Notes under the pieces: model-generated
The model's database searches: none
Told to the model about the DNA's origin: nothing
What the model saw: only the letters and a program-made list of their open reading frames with translations
NCBI GenBank assembly: GCA_002914805.1
Contig: JXTB01000020.1
Span: 239,669-303,668 of the forward strand
Direction: 5' to 3'
Length of the DNA: 64,000 bases
Source of the DNA: Parasponia andersonii
Taxonomy: Eukaryota; Streptophyta; Magnoliopsida; Rosales; Cannabaceae
Shown here: positions 32,859 through 43,439 of the stretch, piece by piece
Layout: every line of letters starts with the position of its first letter
Position numbering within the stretch: position 1 is the first letter of the stretch
Made by a program: the position numbers and the translations under genes

Positions 32859-33770
32859 TGTGACATCCCCGATTCCCCACACGTACATAAGTATATTTGT
32901 ATAAATATTTAGTATAATCGGGAGACACTACTCGACTTAGAACTAATAAAGAAAGAGAAATTAATAAAATAATAGATAACTAAAACTTTTTAAACTTTCT
33001 TGAAAGATAAAAAAAAAAACTTCACTCATAATTACATATAGTATAATAAACACATATATATTAAAAGTGGGCTTCTCGTATAAATTTATATAATATATAC
33101 ACACATATATACACAAAAATAGGTACAAAATCTTCCGTCAGAAAATTATAGTATCAAAATGCTTATACACACAAGCCGTAATTAAAAAGTAGGTGCTCCT
33201 CCTCTAATCTCAAATATCAACAATACCCTCTACAATGTAAGAATATAGGTGAATAAGAAACTCAGTAAGTAACATATGCAGATGTAGAGTATACATGACA
33301 AAGAAGAGACAATCGTATGATTGAGATCCTTGTATATATTGTATTACTTGACAAGATCATAAATCACATACTGAGCCACTCAGAGAATGTATAACATATC
33401 ATGAGCTATATGGAGGTCTCGAGCCCTAAAAAATCCCCTTTGTGTACAGCAGAGATCCACCCCATATTGCCATCAAAGTATTCTCGAAGGAGCCATAGTA
33501 TCCTCAAAAAGACCAGAGTGCTCCTGAAAGAACCAAAGTATCCCCAAAGGAATCATATCATATGTTTGGGCGCTGGCCCACCATACCCTATTCACTAATA
33601 CTCATTAAGCAATATAAATACACCACGTATTCATATCTTATGCAAAGTAGAATGATAGATATATATGTTCACATATCTACAGATTCTATATCCACAGATT
33701 CTACAGAATCACAGAAACAAAAAATTTCTTACATTGCAGGTGTGACGTTACTTATCTCAAATCCAAACTT
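32859..33770 (-). mobile_element. Long LTR (family L) fragment, copy 2
   Basis: TGTGACATCCCCGATTCC at 32859 is the reverse complement of the end of long LTR copy 3 (46257 downwards), and the match continues through TATTTGTATAAATATTTAGT, CTCCTCCTCTAA, AACTCAGTAAGTAAC and CTTACATTGCAG. Similarity stops at about 33770; the rest of the LTR is missing or too diverged. Sense orientation is minus. The short ORFs 33401-33795 lie inside this LTR and are not genes. Confidence 0.7.
33479..33558. repeat. Four 20-bp tandem units inside long LTR copy 2
   Basis: Units start at 33479, 33499, 33519 and 33539 (for example TATTCTCGAAGGAGCCATAG and TATCCTCAAAAAGACCAGAG). They are the reverse-strand counterpart of the 22-bp array at 45569-45656 in copy 3. 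Confidence 0.75.
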
Positions 33771-35670
33771 TTATGTATTTTTTTTTTCTCTATGAAACAC
33801 TCTTTGCTCTTAGTATCTTTGCTCTTAGTACAATTGACGTGCCCTATATATATATTTAAAATGATTTCGTTATACATGTGATGCTACAAAAATTGTTGTT
33901 CTAGCCATATCCTAAAAAAAAACTGAAATAATTCTTTACGTGATTCTAAGCAATAGAATAAAAACAAATATTATTAAGGTAGCAAGGAATATAACTTATA
34001 ATAACAAAGTCATATGGATAATGCAATGTATGGGATTAGAACACGATGATTTCTCACTATTATAATAAAAGTGAACAAACACGTAAACAAATTGTAGATA
34101 AGCATAGTTAAAACCAAGTTACAACTCAAGAACCTGTACATAAACTTATACCTTCCAAATTGCAATATCTGACTCATGTTTAACTTTATATGGTAATGAG
34201 AACCAAAATGATATTGGGAATTAAGAATAATTATTTTTGGTTATCTAATATTTAAAATCCGATCAGAGAAACAAGTGAAATCCACATAATTTTATAATTT
34301 TAGAATTACTAGATTAGTTGTCTAAAATCTGAAGAATAAAATAATAAGCAATTCTATGCACTAATTCTTATAACAATTAATTCTAACAAGAAAGCATCCT
34401 CAAGTAAAGAGCTAAATACAAAAAGAATTATGAATTGTGTGTAGACATCATATAGAGAATATACCACGAATTCTAAATCCACGTACCAGTAATAAAAGTA
34501 AAAGTCCAAGTATTATAGTAATAGACAAGGTCTCAATGAAGGCTAATTATTAAAAGCATATTCTCAAGAGTGCACCCAAAATAAACTGTGCAAATTACAA
34601 CAGTTATTAGAGGAGTTAATCATGAAAATTAAAAAAATATCAAGTACGTAAAGATTTACCAAGTAATACATATAGAAACATGTATATATAAATAGACACA
34701 CATAAAGAACTCTGAAACAGGTCATGTACATCATGTTTACATCACTTCGTGAAATTGAAAGAAAGTAATAGCAAATAAAAGAATTAATTACCTAATAATG
34801 AGTATTATATCAGCTGGTATGCTTAATATCTCTCAAATATGACATGGTGAACTCAAACTATTTCAGACCAACTCAAATGCAAGGAATCACACAGACAACC
34901 ATGATAAAATGGAGAAGATAATAATTGACTGCTTCTAGTCCGTGGTGCAAATAAAGAAGTGTTATACTGATAAATGAAGATAGGAATTTTTTTTTTTAAC
35001 CGACTTACATAGTGAACCAAGTCTGTTCACTAAAAAGATTATTAATTCAATTTTCTTATATAATTTATAAATGGTATCAATAAAAAAATTAATAATTAGA
35101 ATTATCCAATATCTATAATGCATATTAAAAAAAGGAGAAAACGCCAAACATAGAAATTAAAACATGTCTAAATATTAGAACCACAAGTGAACTCAAGAGG
35201 TATATAGTCTAAAATGTTATTTAAATAAAATAAAACACTTATCCGCAAATGTAAAAAATAAAAAATTATACACATAGTCAACTTAGATAAACAAGGATTT
35301 CCAAATCTAAAAAAAATTTCTAAGTGTAGCCATGCTTTGATAAAATTAAATCTAGCCATTTAGAATTCAAGTAAAATTGAATAACATACACGTCAAATTT
35401 ATACCAAAGATTATATTTTGAGTATTTCACTGTAAAATTACTTCACTTCACGAACGAAAATTATAAAAATAACCAATATACTAAAATAAGTACTCAAAAT
35501 TATAAGACCATAATACATTAATATAAAAAAAATATTATGCAATCACAATATTATTAGATCCCTAATTATGTGAGAAATTTGGTGTTGAGATATCACAATA
35601 ACATCTTACAATGTTTCTGTTGTGGTCTTATGTTCACACAAATGGAAGAAATACTAGACTTGTCAAATAG
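33771..35670. other. AT-rich non-coding stretch
   Basis: No coding region or element end is recognised. It probably contains the decayed remainder of the long LTR fragment and older DNA. The last ORF (35570-35845) runs into the LTR at 35671 and is not a gene. Confidence 0.4.
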
Positions 35671-36255
35671 TGTTGTGCGGTCTAAAACCTATATGTTAGT
35701 CAATGCCAAAAAAAGAAAGTTAGCGACCAAGTTAGACGCATCAGGTCGTATGAGAATTTTTCTGACCGAAGTGCTTCCTCCTCCGAATGAGTTAAGTGCG
35801 GCCAGTATGAAAAAGAAACTAGATCAAGCTTCATCAAGTGAGTAATCTACAAATAAAGGGAAATAAGTTTTTGAATGGAGATCGACCAATCGTTCCATTT
35901 AAGTTATTACCCAATTATATTGTTATTCGAATTGTATTTTTTAATTACACACTTACCCATTTTCACAATTAGGAAATATTGAGCTATCCTCACCTATATA
36001 AGGAGAGCTCAGTGTTACTGTTTTGACTTCTGGACACACTTTGTAGTCTCTCTCGATTTTGACCTTGAAACTTAACAAAACTCTTGTAATTCGCCAGAAA
36101 ATAGTGAAAAATAGTGGACATAAACTCATCTTTTTTGGGGCTGAACCACTATAAAATTCTTGTCTTCTTATTTACTTTGATTTATCAAACCTTTTCACAT
36201 ACAAGCCACATCTTACAATTTCTTAAATTTATTATTGGCAAAACCTCCGTCAACA
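35671..36255 (+). mobile_element. Tat-type gypsy element, 5' LTR
   Basis: The LTR starts TGTTGTGCGGTCTAAAACC and ends AACCTCCGTCAACA. It matches the complete solo LTR at 57719-58411 at both ends and across the promoter (TATATAAGG at 35996-36004, then AAAATAGTGGACATAAACTC and TTTGGGGCTGAACCACTATA). At 585 bases it is shorter than the 693-base solo copy. It is followed by TGAGGCGCTAG, the likely degenerate primer site. No matching 3' LTR is found before 48 kb. Confidence 0.85.
35996..36004 (+). promoter_or_regulatory. TATA box of Tat LTR
   Basis: TATATAAGG is conserved in position with TATATAAAGG at 58065-58074 in the solo LTR of the same family. Confidence 0.6.
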
Positions 36256-36314
36256 TGAGGCGCTAGAATGAGGGCTATTCCAGCAAAAAGTTTGTCAATT
36301 TCGTTTATTCAATA

Positions 36315-38060
36315 ATGGCAAACATAAGAAACACTACCAGAAACACCAGAACTAGCCAAAACCAACCCCAAAGTATTGCTGCTGTACAGGTAGATCCTAC
36401 TCAGGATCAGCTTGCCCTGACCACACCAGAAAATATTATCCAGAGATAGGATCGCATAGAGGAGGCACTGGTGAACCTTCAACAAATCACTAATCAGATT
36501 AATGATTCTCTACGATGACTTGCTGAGGGACAGATGGTGACTCCACCATAGCATGAACGTCCAAAAAAACGTCCTGCTCAACTTCCTAACAGAGGAATTC
36601 AGATCCTAGAGACAGGGAACCGCGACCAGCATAAAGCCTAGCAAGAGTGTCATAGAGATCGCATCTCTAAGGGAAAAGGCAAGATCGCAGACTTGCCTCT
36701 AGAATCTGATACTGAAAGTTTGAGCACTGATCGTGATCATAGACAACCTTCTCAGAGAGTAACTGTCAATCATGATTATCTAAACAACGAACAAAAACGT
36801 CAATCGAGGAGCGTCTTTGAAAGGATTAATAGGGAGTCTCGACAGAATCCTGCAGACCTAAGACAACACCTAGAATAATGACGAAGTCATGAGCGATTCA
36901 CATCGCATCATAATGACCAAAGTCGATCTCGTCGCACTATTTCATTGAAATCCCCACAAAGGTCACAGCAGACCCCGCCTTATATCATGATAACGACCAA
37001 AGGCCATCCCTTCTACCAGTAAGAGATAATGTTCTCTCTCTAAACATCGATGTTCATAATTTGAGGTTCATATTAGATGTACTTGCTGGCTGGGACGATG
37101 AGCTCGCTGATGAGTATCGTCAATCGCTATTCAGCGAGAAACTTCGAGCTGCTAAATCACCTGCTGAATTCAAACTTCCTACCATAAATACTTTTGATGG
37201 GAAAACTCATCCACAAGATCATATGGATCACTTCAACGACCTGATGGAACTTCATCGTGTCGATGATCTCGCACGTTGCAGATGTTTTGCTGTAACTCTC
37301 ATAGGAGCAGCGAAGAAGTGGTTCCGAGGATTTAAGTCTGGTTCAATCTCATCCTAGCAACAACTTCAGACTGTGTTCTTGAGGCAATTCCAGGCTGCGA
37401 AGAATTTTACTATTCCACTTTTCAGTCTATCTACTATTCAGCAAGGTCTAGAGGAAACTCTATGATCTTACCTTAACTACTTTACCTCAGAGTTGGCAAA
37501 GGTCAACAACCCACCTGAAAGGGGAGTTTTAACTCTAATGATGGCTGGGGTGCGACCAGTAACTAAACTCTAGGAGGAGTTACTTGAGCGAGAATACAGA
37601 ACTCTTGAGGACTTCTATCGAAGAGTTGGTCGATATCTGAGGGTAGAATCTTCACGTGAGAATCTTCATAAGACGAAGAAGGAAGGAGAAATAGATGCTG
37701 CTAAAGATACGATCACGACCAACAACAATAATAACAAGAAGTCAAACAAAAGAAGTAATGAACAATCAACTGAGAAGTAGCCCAAACAGAAAAAGCAGGA
37801 GATTCCAAGAGCTCCCATGAGATTCAACAACTATACTGAACTGAACGTACCCATAGATCATATCTATTCGATCACAAACCAGCAGGAGTGATATCGTTAA
37901 CCAGAACTGATAAAACAGGATAGAGCGAGGTGTGATCCCAACAAGTTCTGCTAGTATCACAATGACATTGGACATGATACTAATAACTGCTATACCTTGA
38001 AGGACGAAATCGAAAGATTAATTAAAGAAAGGTAGCTGCGACAGTACACTACACAAAACA
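36315..38060 (+). pseudogene. Tat gypsy gag (capsid and zinc knuckle)
   Basis: A frame starts MANIRNTTRNTRTSQNQPQS at 36315 and is soon broken by stops. The capsid block is clear at 37061-37357: PAEFKLPTINTFDGKTHPQD and ARCRCFAVTLIGAAKKWFRG, then the frame continues after a TAG with LQTVFLRQFQAAKNFTIPLF. A Tat-type CCHC-like knuckle lies near 37940 (HNDIGHDTNNCYTLKDEIER); its second Cys position is a stop. Gag would build the virus-like particle. At least five in-frame stops make it defective. Confidence 0.85.
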
Positions 38061-38169
38061 ATAAAGGGCGAAAAAAAAACCGACAGCGACCTCCAGAAAT
38101 TCAACGCGAAGTGCAAACTATTTTTGGAGGACCGCACGTTGGTGGAGATTCAAAGAGGGCACAAGATAG

Positions 38170-38625
38170 GTTTGCACGAGAAGCTCGACAGTAGCTATTG
38201 ACCAATGTCATGCATCTTGAGCAGCGACCACGAAAGCTTCAACAGGTACTGGATATGGATATTACCTTCACAGAGCAGGACGCGAGGGAGGTCCATTACC
38301 CGCATAATGATGCATTGGTCATAAAGATCAACTGTGGAAGCATATAACTATGGCGAGCATTGGTCAATAATGGAAGTGTTGTCGACATCTTGTATAATGA
38401 TGCCTTCACGAAGATGGGGTTGAGTGAAAGCGACCTAAAGCCTGTTGTCACTCCACTTTACGGATTTACTGGTAACAGCATAATGTCTAGGGATATGATT
38501 GAGTTAATGGTCAACGTTGGAAATTATCCTAGGGTTTCAATGGTAATGACCCAATTCTTAGTTGTGGATTGTCCTTCTACATTCAATGTTGTACTAGAAA
38601 GACCAACACTGAGGGAACTTTGAGC
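38170..38625 (+). pseudogene. Tat gypsy aspartic protease
   Basis: The open block 38360-38623 reads VNNGSVVDILYNDAFTKMGL and YGFTGNSIMSRDMIELMVNV, then VLERPTLREL. In working elements the flap-side motif is 'vDnGSSaDil', so the catalytic Asp is Asn here. The frame stops at 38621-38623 just before the usual 'n.l.Avvs..Hl..KFpT' block, which follows in the next codons (SSIYHLAMKFLTQHGGG). The enzyme cannot be active as written. Confidence 0.85.
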
Positions 38626-38799
38626 AGTCAGTTCAATCTACCACCTCGCTATGAAGTTCCTGACTCAACATGGAGGAGGCAAAGTGCGAGGCAACCAATA
38701 TGACGCGCGGACTTGTTATAATAATTCTTTAAAGCTCGTAGCAAAAGATATGGCACCTCGTACAATGATGGTCTAGCTACAAGGTGAAGCATCAAGTGA

Positions 38800-39885
38800 A
38801 GCATACCCTCGAGAAATTGATGGAGAGGTCAAGACTGGACCTATAAAAGACTTAGAAGATTTGCCGATTGACAGGTCTTTGAAGGTTCTAAAAATCGGAG
38901 CGAAGCTTCAAGAACCCATGCGAGCTTCATTGGTTACTTTTCTGAAATCAAACTTGGATATCTTCGCATGGCGACATTCGGACATGGTGGGGATCGATCC
39001 GAATATCATATGTTATCACCTTAACATAGATACAACAAAGAAACCTGTATGGCAGAAAAGAAGAACCATGAATCCAGAACGCTCCATCGCATTGAAAGAA
39101 GAGGCAGAGAAGTTGCTCAAAATTGGATTCATCAGGGAATCTTTCTACCTGAACTGGCTTGCAAACCTAGTTTTGGTAAAGAAACCCAACGGGAAGTGGA
39201 GAACTTGCATCGATTTCACCGACCTCAATAAAGCATGCCCGAAGGACAGTTTTCCCCTTCCAAGAATCGACCAGCTTGTAGAAGCGATTTCAGGGAATGA
39301 ACTCTTGAACTTTATGGACGCATATTCTAGATACAATTAAATCCCTATGTATGAGCTAGATGAGGTGCATACCTTATTCATCACTGACCAAGGATTGTAC
39401 TATTATAAGAAGATGCTCTTTGGACTTATCAACGCAAGAGCGACTTATCAGCGTCTTGTCAATATAATGTTTACAAAACAAATTGGCAAGACAATAGAGG
39501 TATATATTGATGACATATTGGTAAAGTTGAAGAAAGCTGAAGATCACATCAAGCATCTTGATGAAATGTTCAAAATTCTTCAGCAATATCAGATGAAGCT
39601 GAACCCCCAGAAGTACGCATTCGGAGTAGGATCTAGAAAATTCCTAGGGTTCATGGTCAATCAGCGAGGCATCGAAGCTAACCCTCAGAAGATACAAGTA
39701 CTAATTGATATGCAATCCCCTCGTAAACCCAAAGATATGCAAAGCCTGGCAGGAAGAGTGACTGCATTGAGTCGATTTACATCTAGGTCAATCGATAAAT
39801 GCCAATTATTCTTCGAAGTATTGAAGGGATGGAAGAGGTTCAAGTGGACGGAAGAATGTGAGCAGGCGTTCTAAGAATTAAAAAC
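38800..39885 (+). pseudogene. Tat gypsy reverse transcriptase
   Basis: The RVT_1 blocks appear in order: PVWQKRRTMNPERSIALKEE, EEAEKLLKIGFIRE, NLVLVKKPNGKWRTCIDFTD, LNKACPKDSFPLPRIDQLVE, MLFGLINARATYQRLVN, and the active site VYIDDILVK at about 39500 (YIDD intact). A TAA at 39338-39340 interrupts the frame just before IPMYELDEVHT, so the ORFs 38861-39340 and 39347-39874 are one domain. A second stop (39872-39874) separates it from RNase H. Confidence 0.9.
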
Positions 39886-40330
39886 ACACTTAGGTTCTCC
39901 TCCACTATTGTCGAAGCCAAACCCGGGGGAAGAGTTATACTCGTATCTCACTGTTTCTAAATATATGACAAGTGCTGCATTAATTCGAGAAGAAAATATA
40001 CAGCGACCTGTATATTACGTAAGTAAAAGATTACTTGATGTCAAAATGAGATATCCAGAGATGGAAAAGTTGGTATTAGCACTCATCGTCGCATCCAGGA
40101 AGTTTCGACCTTATTTTCATTCGCACTCTATCAAAGTTTTCACGAATTTTCCATTAAAGCAGGTTCTACAAAAACCTAAGGCTTCAAGATGACTACTTAA
40201 GTAGGCCATTGAGTTGAGTCAATTTGACATCAATTTTCAACCTTGTATTGCGATTAAAGGTCAGGCTCTCGCAGATTTCATTGTAGAGTTCACGTATTAT
40301 GTCAATCTTTCCACAGAAATGATCAAAAAA
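39886..40330 (+). pseudogene. Tat gypsy RNase H (first, Ty3-type)
   Basis: The open block 39908-40192 reads ELYSYLTVSKYMTSAALIRE, then PVYYVSKRLLDVKMRYPEME and HSIKVFTNFPLKQVLQKPKA, the usual gypsy RT-linked RNase H. A TGA ends it, after which LSQFDINFQPCIAIKGQALA and DFIVEFT continue the domain to the linker. Confidence 0.85.
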
Positions 40331-40740
40331 CATGCTATAGATTTATCAAGATAGTGGAAACTTTACGTCGATGGATCATCAAATAAGAATGGAGTCAGTA
40401 CGGGCTTAGTACTAATCAGTCTTGAAGGGTATAATATTCATTGTGCACTTCGCTTCAAATTTCCAGTGTTGAATAATGAGGCAGATTATGAAGCACTAAT
40501 AGCTGGGCTAAAGCTCGCACAAGAAATGAAGGTCGAGATAATTGAGGTATACAGTGATTTCCAGCTAGTTGTTTGTCAAGTGATCAGCAATTATCAACCA
40601 AGAGGAGAAAGAATGATGGCCTACTTACAGGAGGTACGACGACCATTCTTGATATTTATTGCTTATAGCATTCAACTTCTTCCTCGCATTAAGAATACTA
40701 GGACAGATACTCTAGCTAAGCTCGCCTCAACAAAAGATGT
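40331..40740 (+). pseudogene. Second, archaeal-type RNase H (aRNH)
   Basis: After a TAG the sequence reads WKLYVDGSSNKNGVSTGLVL, then NNEADYEALIAGLKLAQEMK, then YSDFQLVVCQVISNYQ and TDTLAKLAS. The D-G-S-S-N start, the N-E-A-E-Y-E-A-L helix (here NEADYEAL) and the S-D-S/F-Q-L strand match the extra RNase H that marks Tat-lineage gypsy elements. Two tandem RNase H domains are the basis for the Tat call. Confidence 0.9.
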
Positions 40741-40879
40741 CGAATTATTAAAGGTGGTTCCTATCAAATTTCTTGCGAAACCAAGTATCGAAGTAGAGCC
40801 CCAAGTGACCATGCCGGTTGACAAAAGACCATCGTCGATAGATCCTATAATAAAGTATTCACAAAATGGTGATCTCCCT

Positions 40880-42070
40880 GAAAGCAAAAACGATGCAAAA
40901 CGACTTCAAATGAAGGCAGCTCGCTATATCATCTATGATGAGAATCTTTATCGAAGAGGTTTTAGCTCGCTGTTATTTTTATGTGTTGATGAAGAAAAAG
41001 CACACTATATTATGAGGAAAATTCACGAAAGAATATACAGAAACTATTCAGGTGGGCAGGTACTTGCGAACAAGGTTCTCAGACAAGGATACTTTTGGTC
41101 AACTATGAAGAAGGATATGGTGGAATTTGCTAGGAGGTATGACAAATGTCAACGATTTGCAACTGTTCCTAAAATGCCACATGTTCCTCTAACTCCAATG
41201 ACTAGTCCATGGCCATTTATAGTATGTGGAATTGATATTATCGGAATGCTTCCATTGGCACGAGGTGGATTGAAGTATGCAGTGGTCGCAGTCGATTATT
41301 TCACCAAGTGGATGAAAGCTGAAATCTTGAGTACCATTTCCGCAAAGAAGATGATAGATTTTGTTTATAAATCTATTATCTGCCATTATGGTAGACCACA
41401 TACTATAATTTCTGATAATGAGAAATAATTTGACTGCGATGAATTCCGTAACTTCTACGACAATTTAGGCATCAAGAAGAGCATCTTCGCTATTGTTCAT
41501 CCACAAGCCAATGGACAAGTCAAAGCTATAAATAAGATACTTAAATAGAACCTAAAAACAAAGCTGGAAGAACACAAAGGAGCTTGGCTAGAAGTACTTC
41601 CTGAAGTATTATAGGCTTATCGCACCACTTAATGAACCACTACTGGAGAGAGTCCATTCTCTTTAGCTTATGGATACGAAGCAATAGTGCCAGTAGAAAT
41701 TGGTGCGAGCTCTCTAAGACGATCTGCTTATGAGCAAGATCAGAATAATGCACTAATAAGGATTGAGCTCAATCTCTTAGAAGAAAGGTACGAGCAGTCT
41801 CAACTTCAGATCGCATCATATCAACAGCGCACTGCTCGATATTATAATTCTAAAGTCAAAAGCAGGGAATTTGAAGTTTGTGATCTTGTGCTTCAACAAG
41901 TTCTACCTCATAATAAAGAGCACGGTGCTGGTGTATTTGGATCTTCTTAGGAAGGACCGTATGTTATTGACGTCGTCATTCGACCTAGGACCTACAAACT
42001 AGCTCGCACTGGTGAAAAAAAGATCGAGCATGCTTAGAATACAGAACAACTTCGTCGCTATTATCAGTAA
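40880..42070 (+). pseudogene. Tat gypsy integrase
   Basis: The zinc-binding part reads HERIYRNYSGGQVLANKVLR and YDKCQRFA: the second His (GNHSG) is Tyr and one Cys is Tyr, so the HHCC finger is broken. The core shows GIDIIGMLP (first Asp) and HTIISDNEK (second Asp), then a TAA at 41426. The third catalytic residue, in NGQVEAINK of relatives, is Lys (ANGQVKAINK, about 41510). The C-terminal end LRRYYQ and TAA at 42068-42070 close pol. Inactive as written. Confidence 0.9.
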
Positions 42071-42710
42071 AGCTTCATGTATATCTTTATATATCTTCAA
42101 CGACCTAGGGGGCATCTTATCATTCATCATTTGTCATCATTCATCAATAAAGATGTCTTTTCTTCGATTAGTACTTCAATTTTATTTGGTTCATTTTTTA
42201 TAATTTTATGGCAATCTTCAAACACCATAAAACTCGAGGGGAAGTAGGATCAGAATGGTATCTCATTCTCGCTTCCTAAGGGACTATGCAAACGTTTATT
42301 TAGAGGGGTTGGAATTTTAGATCGCCGCCAAATTTCTAATTTCTTAAAATCTTAGGATTTTCTCTTCGCTTCATACCATAGCATATCATATTACACAATT
42401 CCCTCATCGAACAACAAAATAACTAAGCAAAACATTCATTATTCGATGTGATTTATTGCTATATTTTATTTAGCCGTTGAACTTTTGAAAAACAGTATTG
42501 AGTTCGCATCACTCATACTTGTTATTTTCTTAAGCGACCTAACCTATCCTAACACTTAAAACCTATTTTAAGTTAGTTGGATTCGAATCTCAATAGCGTA
42601 CTAATCAGTCACCTAGTGATTGACTACTTAGTTAAATTATGCATCTTTATATTATAATACAATGTGTTTTAATTGTTTTACAGGGATAAATATAAAAAAA
42701 TATATAATGA
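42071..42710. other. Spacer between Tat pol and the antisense gene
   Basis: No conserved coding is seen. The pol gene ends at 42070 on the plus strand and the antisense gene ends at 42711 on the minus strand, so the two are convergent. Confidence 0.55.
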
Positions 42711-43439
42711 TTATGCAGATGTACTCGCTCCACCATTTTTAGTTTTTGTTGCAGCTTCAATTTTCTTTCCAGCTTTGGATAAGTTCGACCACATCTTCAC
42801 CAAGGATCGAAAAGTCGAAATCCGGATGCTCACAGAAAATATTATATATTATAGTCGGCGAGGCGATATCACTGGTCTTTTCTTCGAGCTCCTTGCCTTC
42901 AGTAGCCCTGAACTCTTCTACAGCCTTACGAGCCACCTCTGCCATCGCCTTCTTCAGAATATTCGGATGCTCGGAGATGGTTTTCTCAAGTTCTTTAATT
43001 TTTTCCTCGAGCTTCTCCTTTTCGAGTATTTCCTTGACCAGATCCTCGCGCAGCTACTGTTTCTCAAACTCAAAGGAATTTCTCTCATCCTCGCGAATCT
43101 TCTCCTAGTCCTCGAATGCTTGGGTCATTTCTTCGACCTTTTCACCCTTCTCCATGCATTCAAGGATCGGGTCATGCATCAAAACAATAGTTGTAGCAGT
43201 CTGAAAATATAACACACATTAATACAAGAAAAATGGGTCGAAGAGTGAAGATAGAAAATACTTACGTTTGCCAACATCCTCATTGCAACACTGAAAGCGA
43301 CCTTGGCTGGTCGTCGCTTCATCCTCTCCCAACCATCCTTAGTAGTGAAATGATCGATGAAAGCCATGCTCAAGCCAGCTTTTTCTTATAGTTGGAGAAG
43401 GAATGTGAAAAGCTCTTCGTCCTTGTCAGCCTGGATCGG

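Noticed and set aside
33401-33795. Two ORFs near 33.5 kb
   Set aside because: They lie inside a long LTR fragment and cover its tandem array.
35671-42070. Possible endogenous pararetrovirus
   Set aside because: There are LTRs, gypsy-type domain order with integrase and a second RNase H, and no movement-protein region; this is a Tat retrotransposon.
42673-43212. 179-codon plus-strand ORF
   Set aside because: It is the complement of exon 4 of the minus-strand Tat antisense gene, which is supported by the second copy at 63494-63976.
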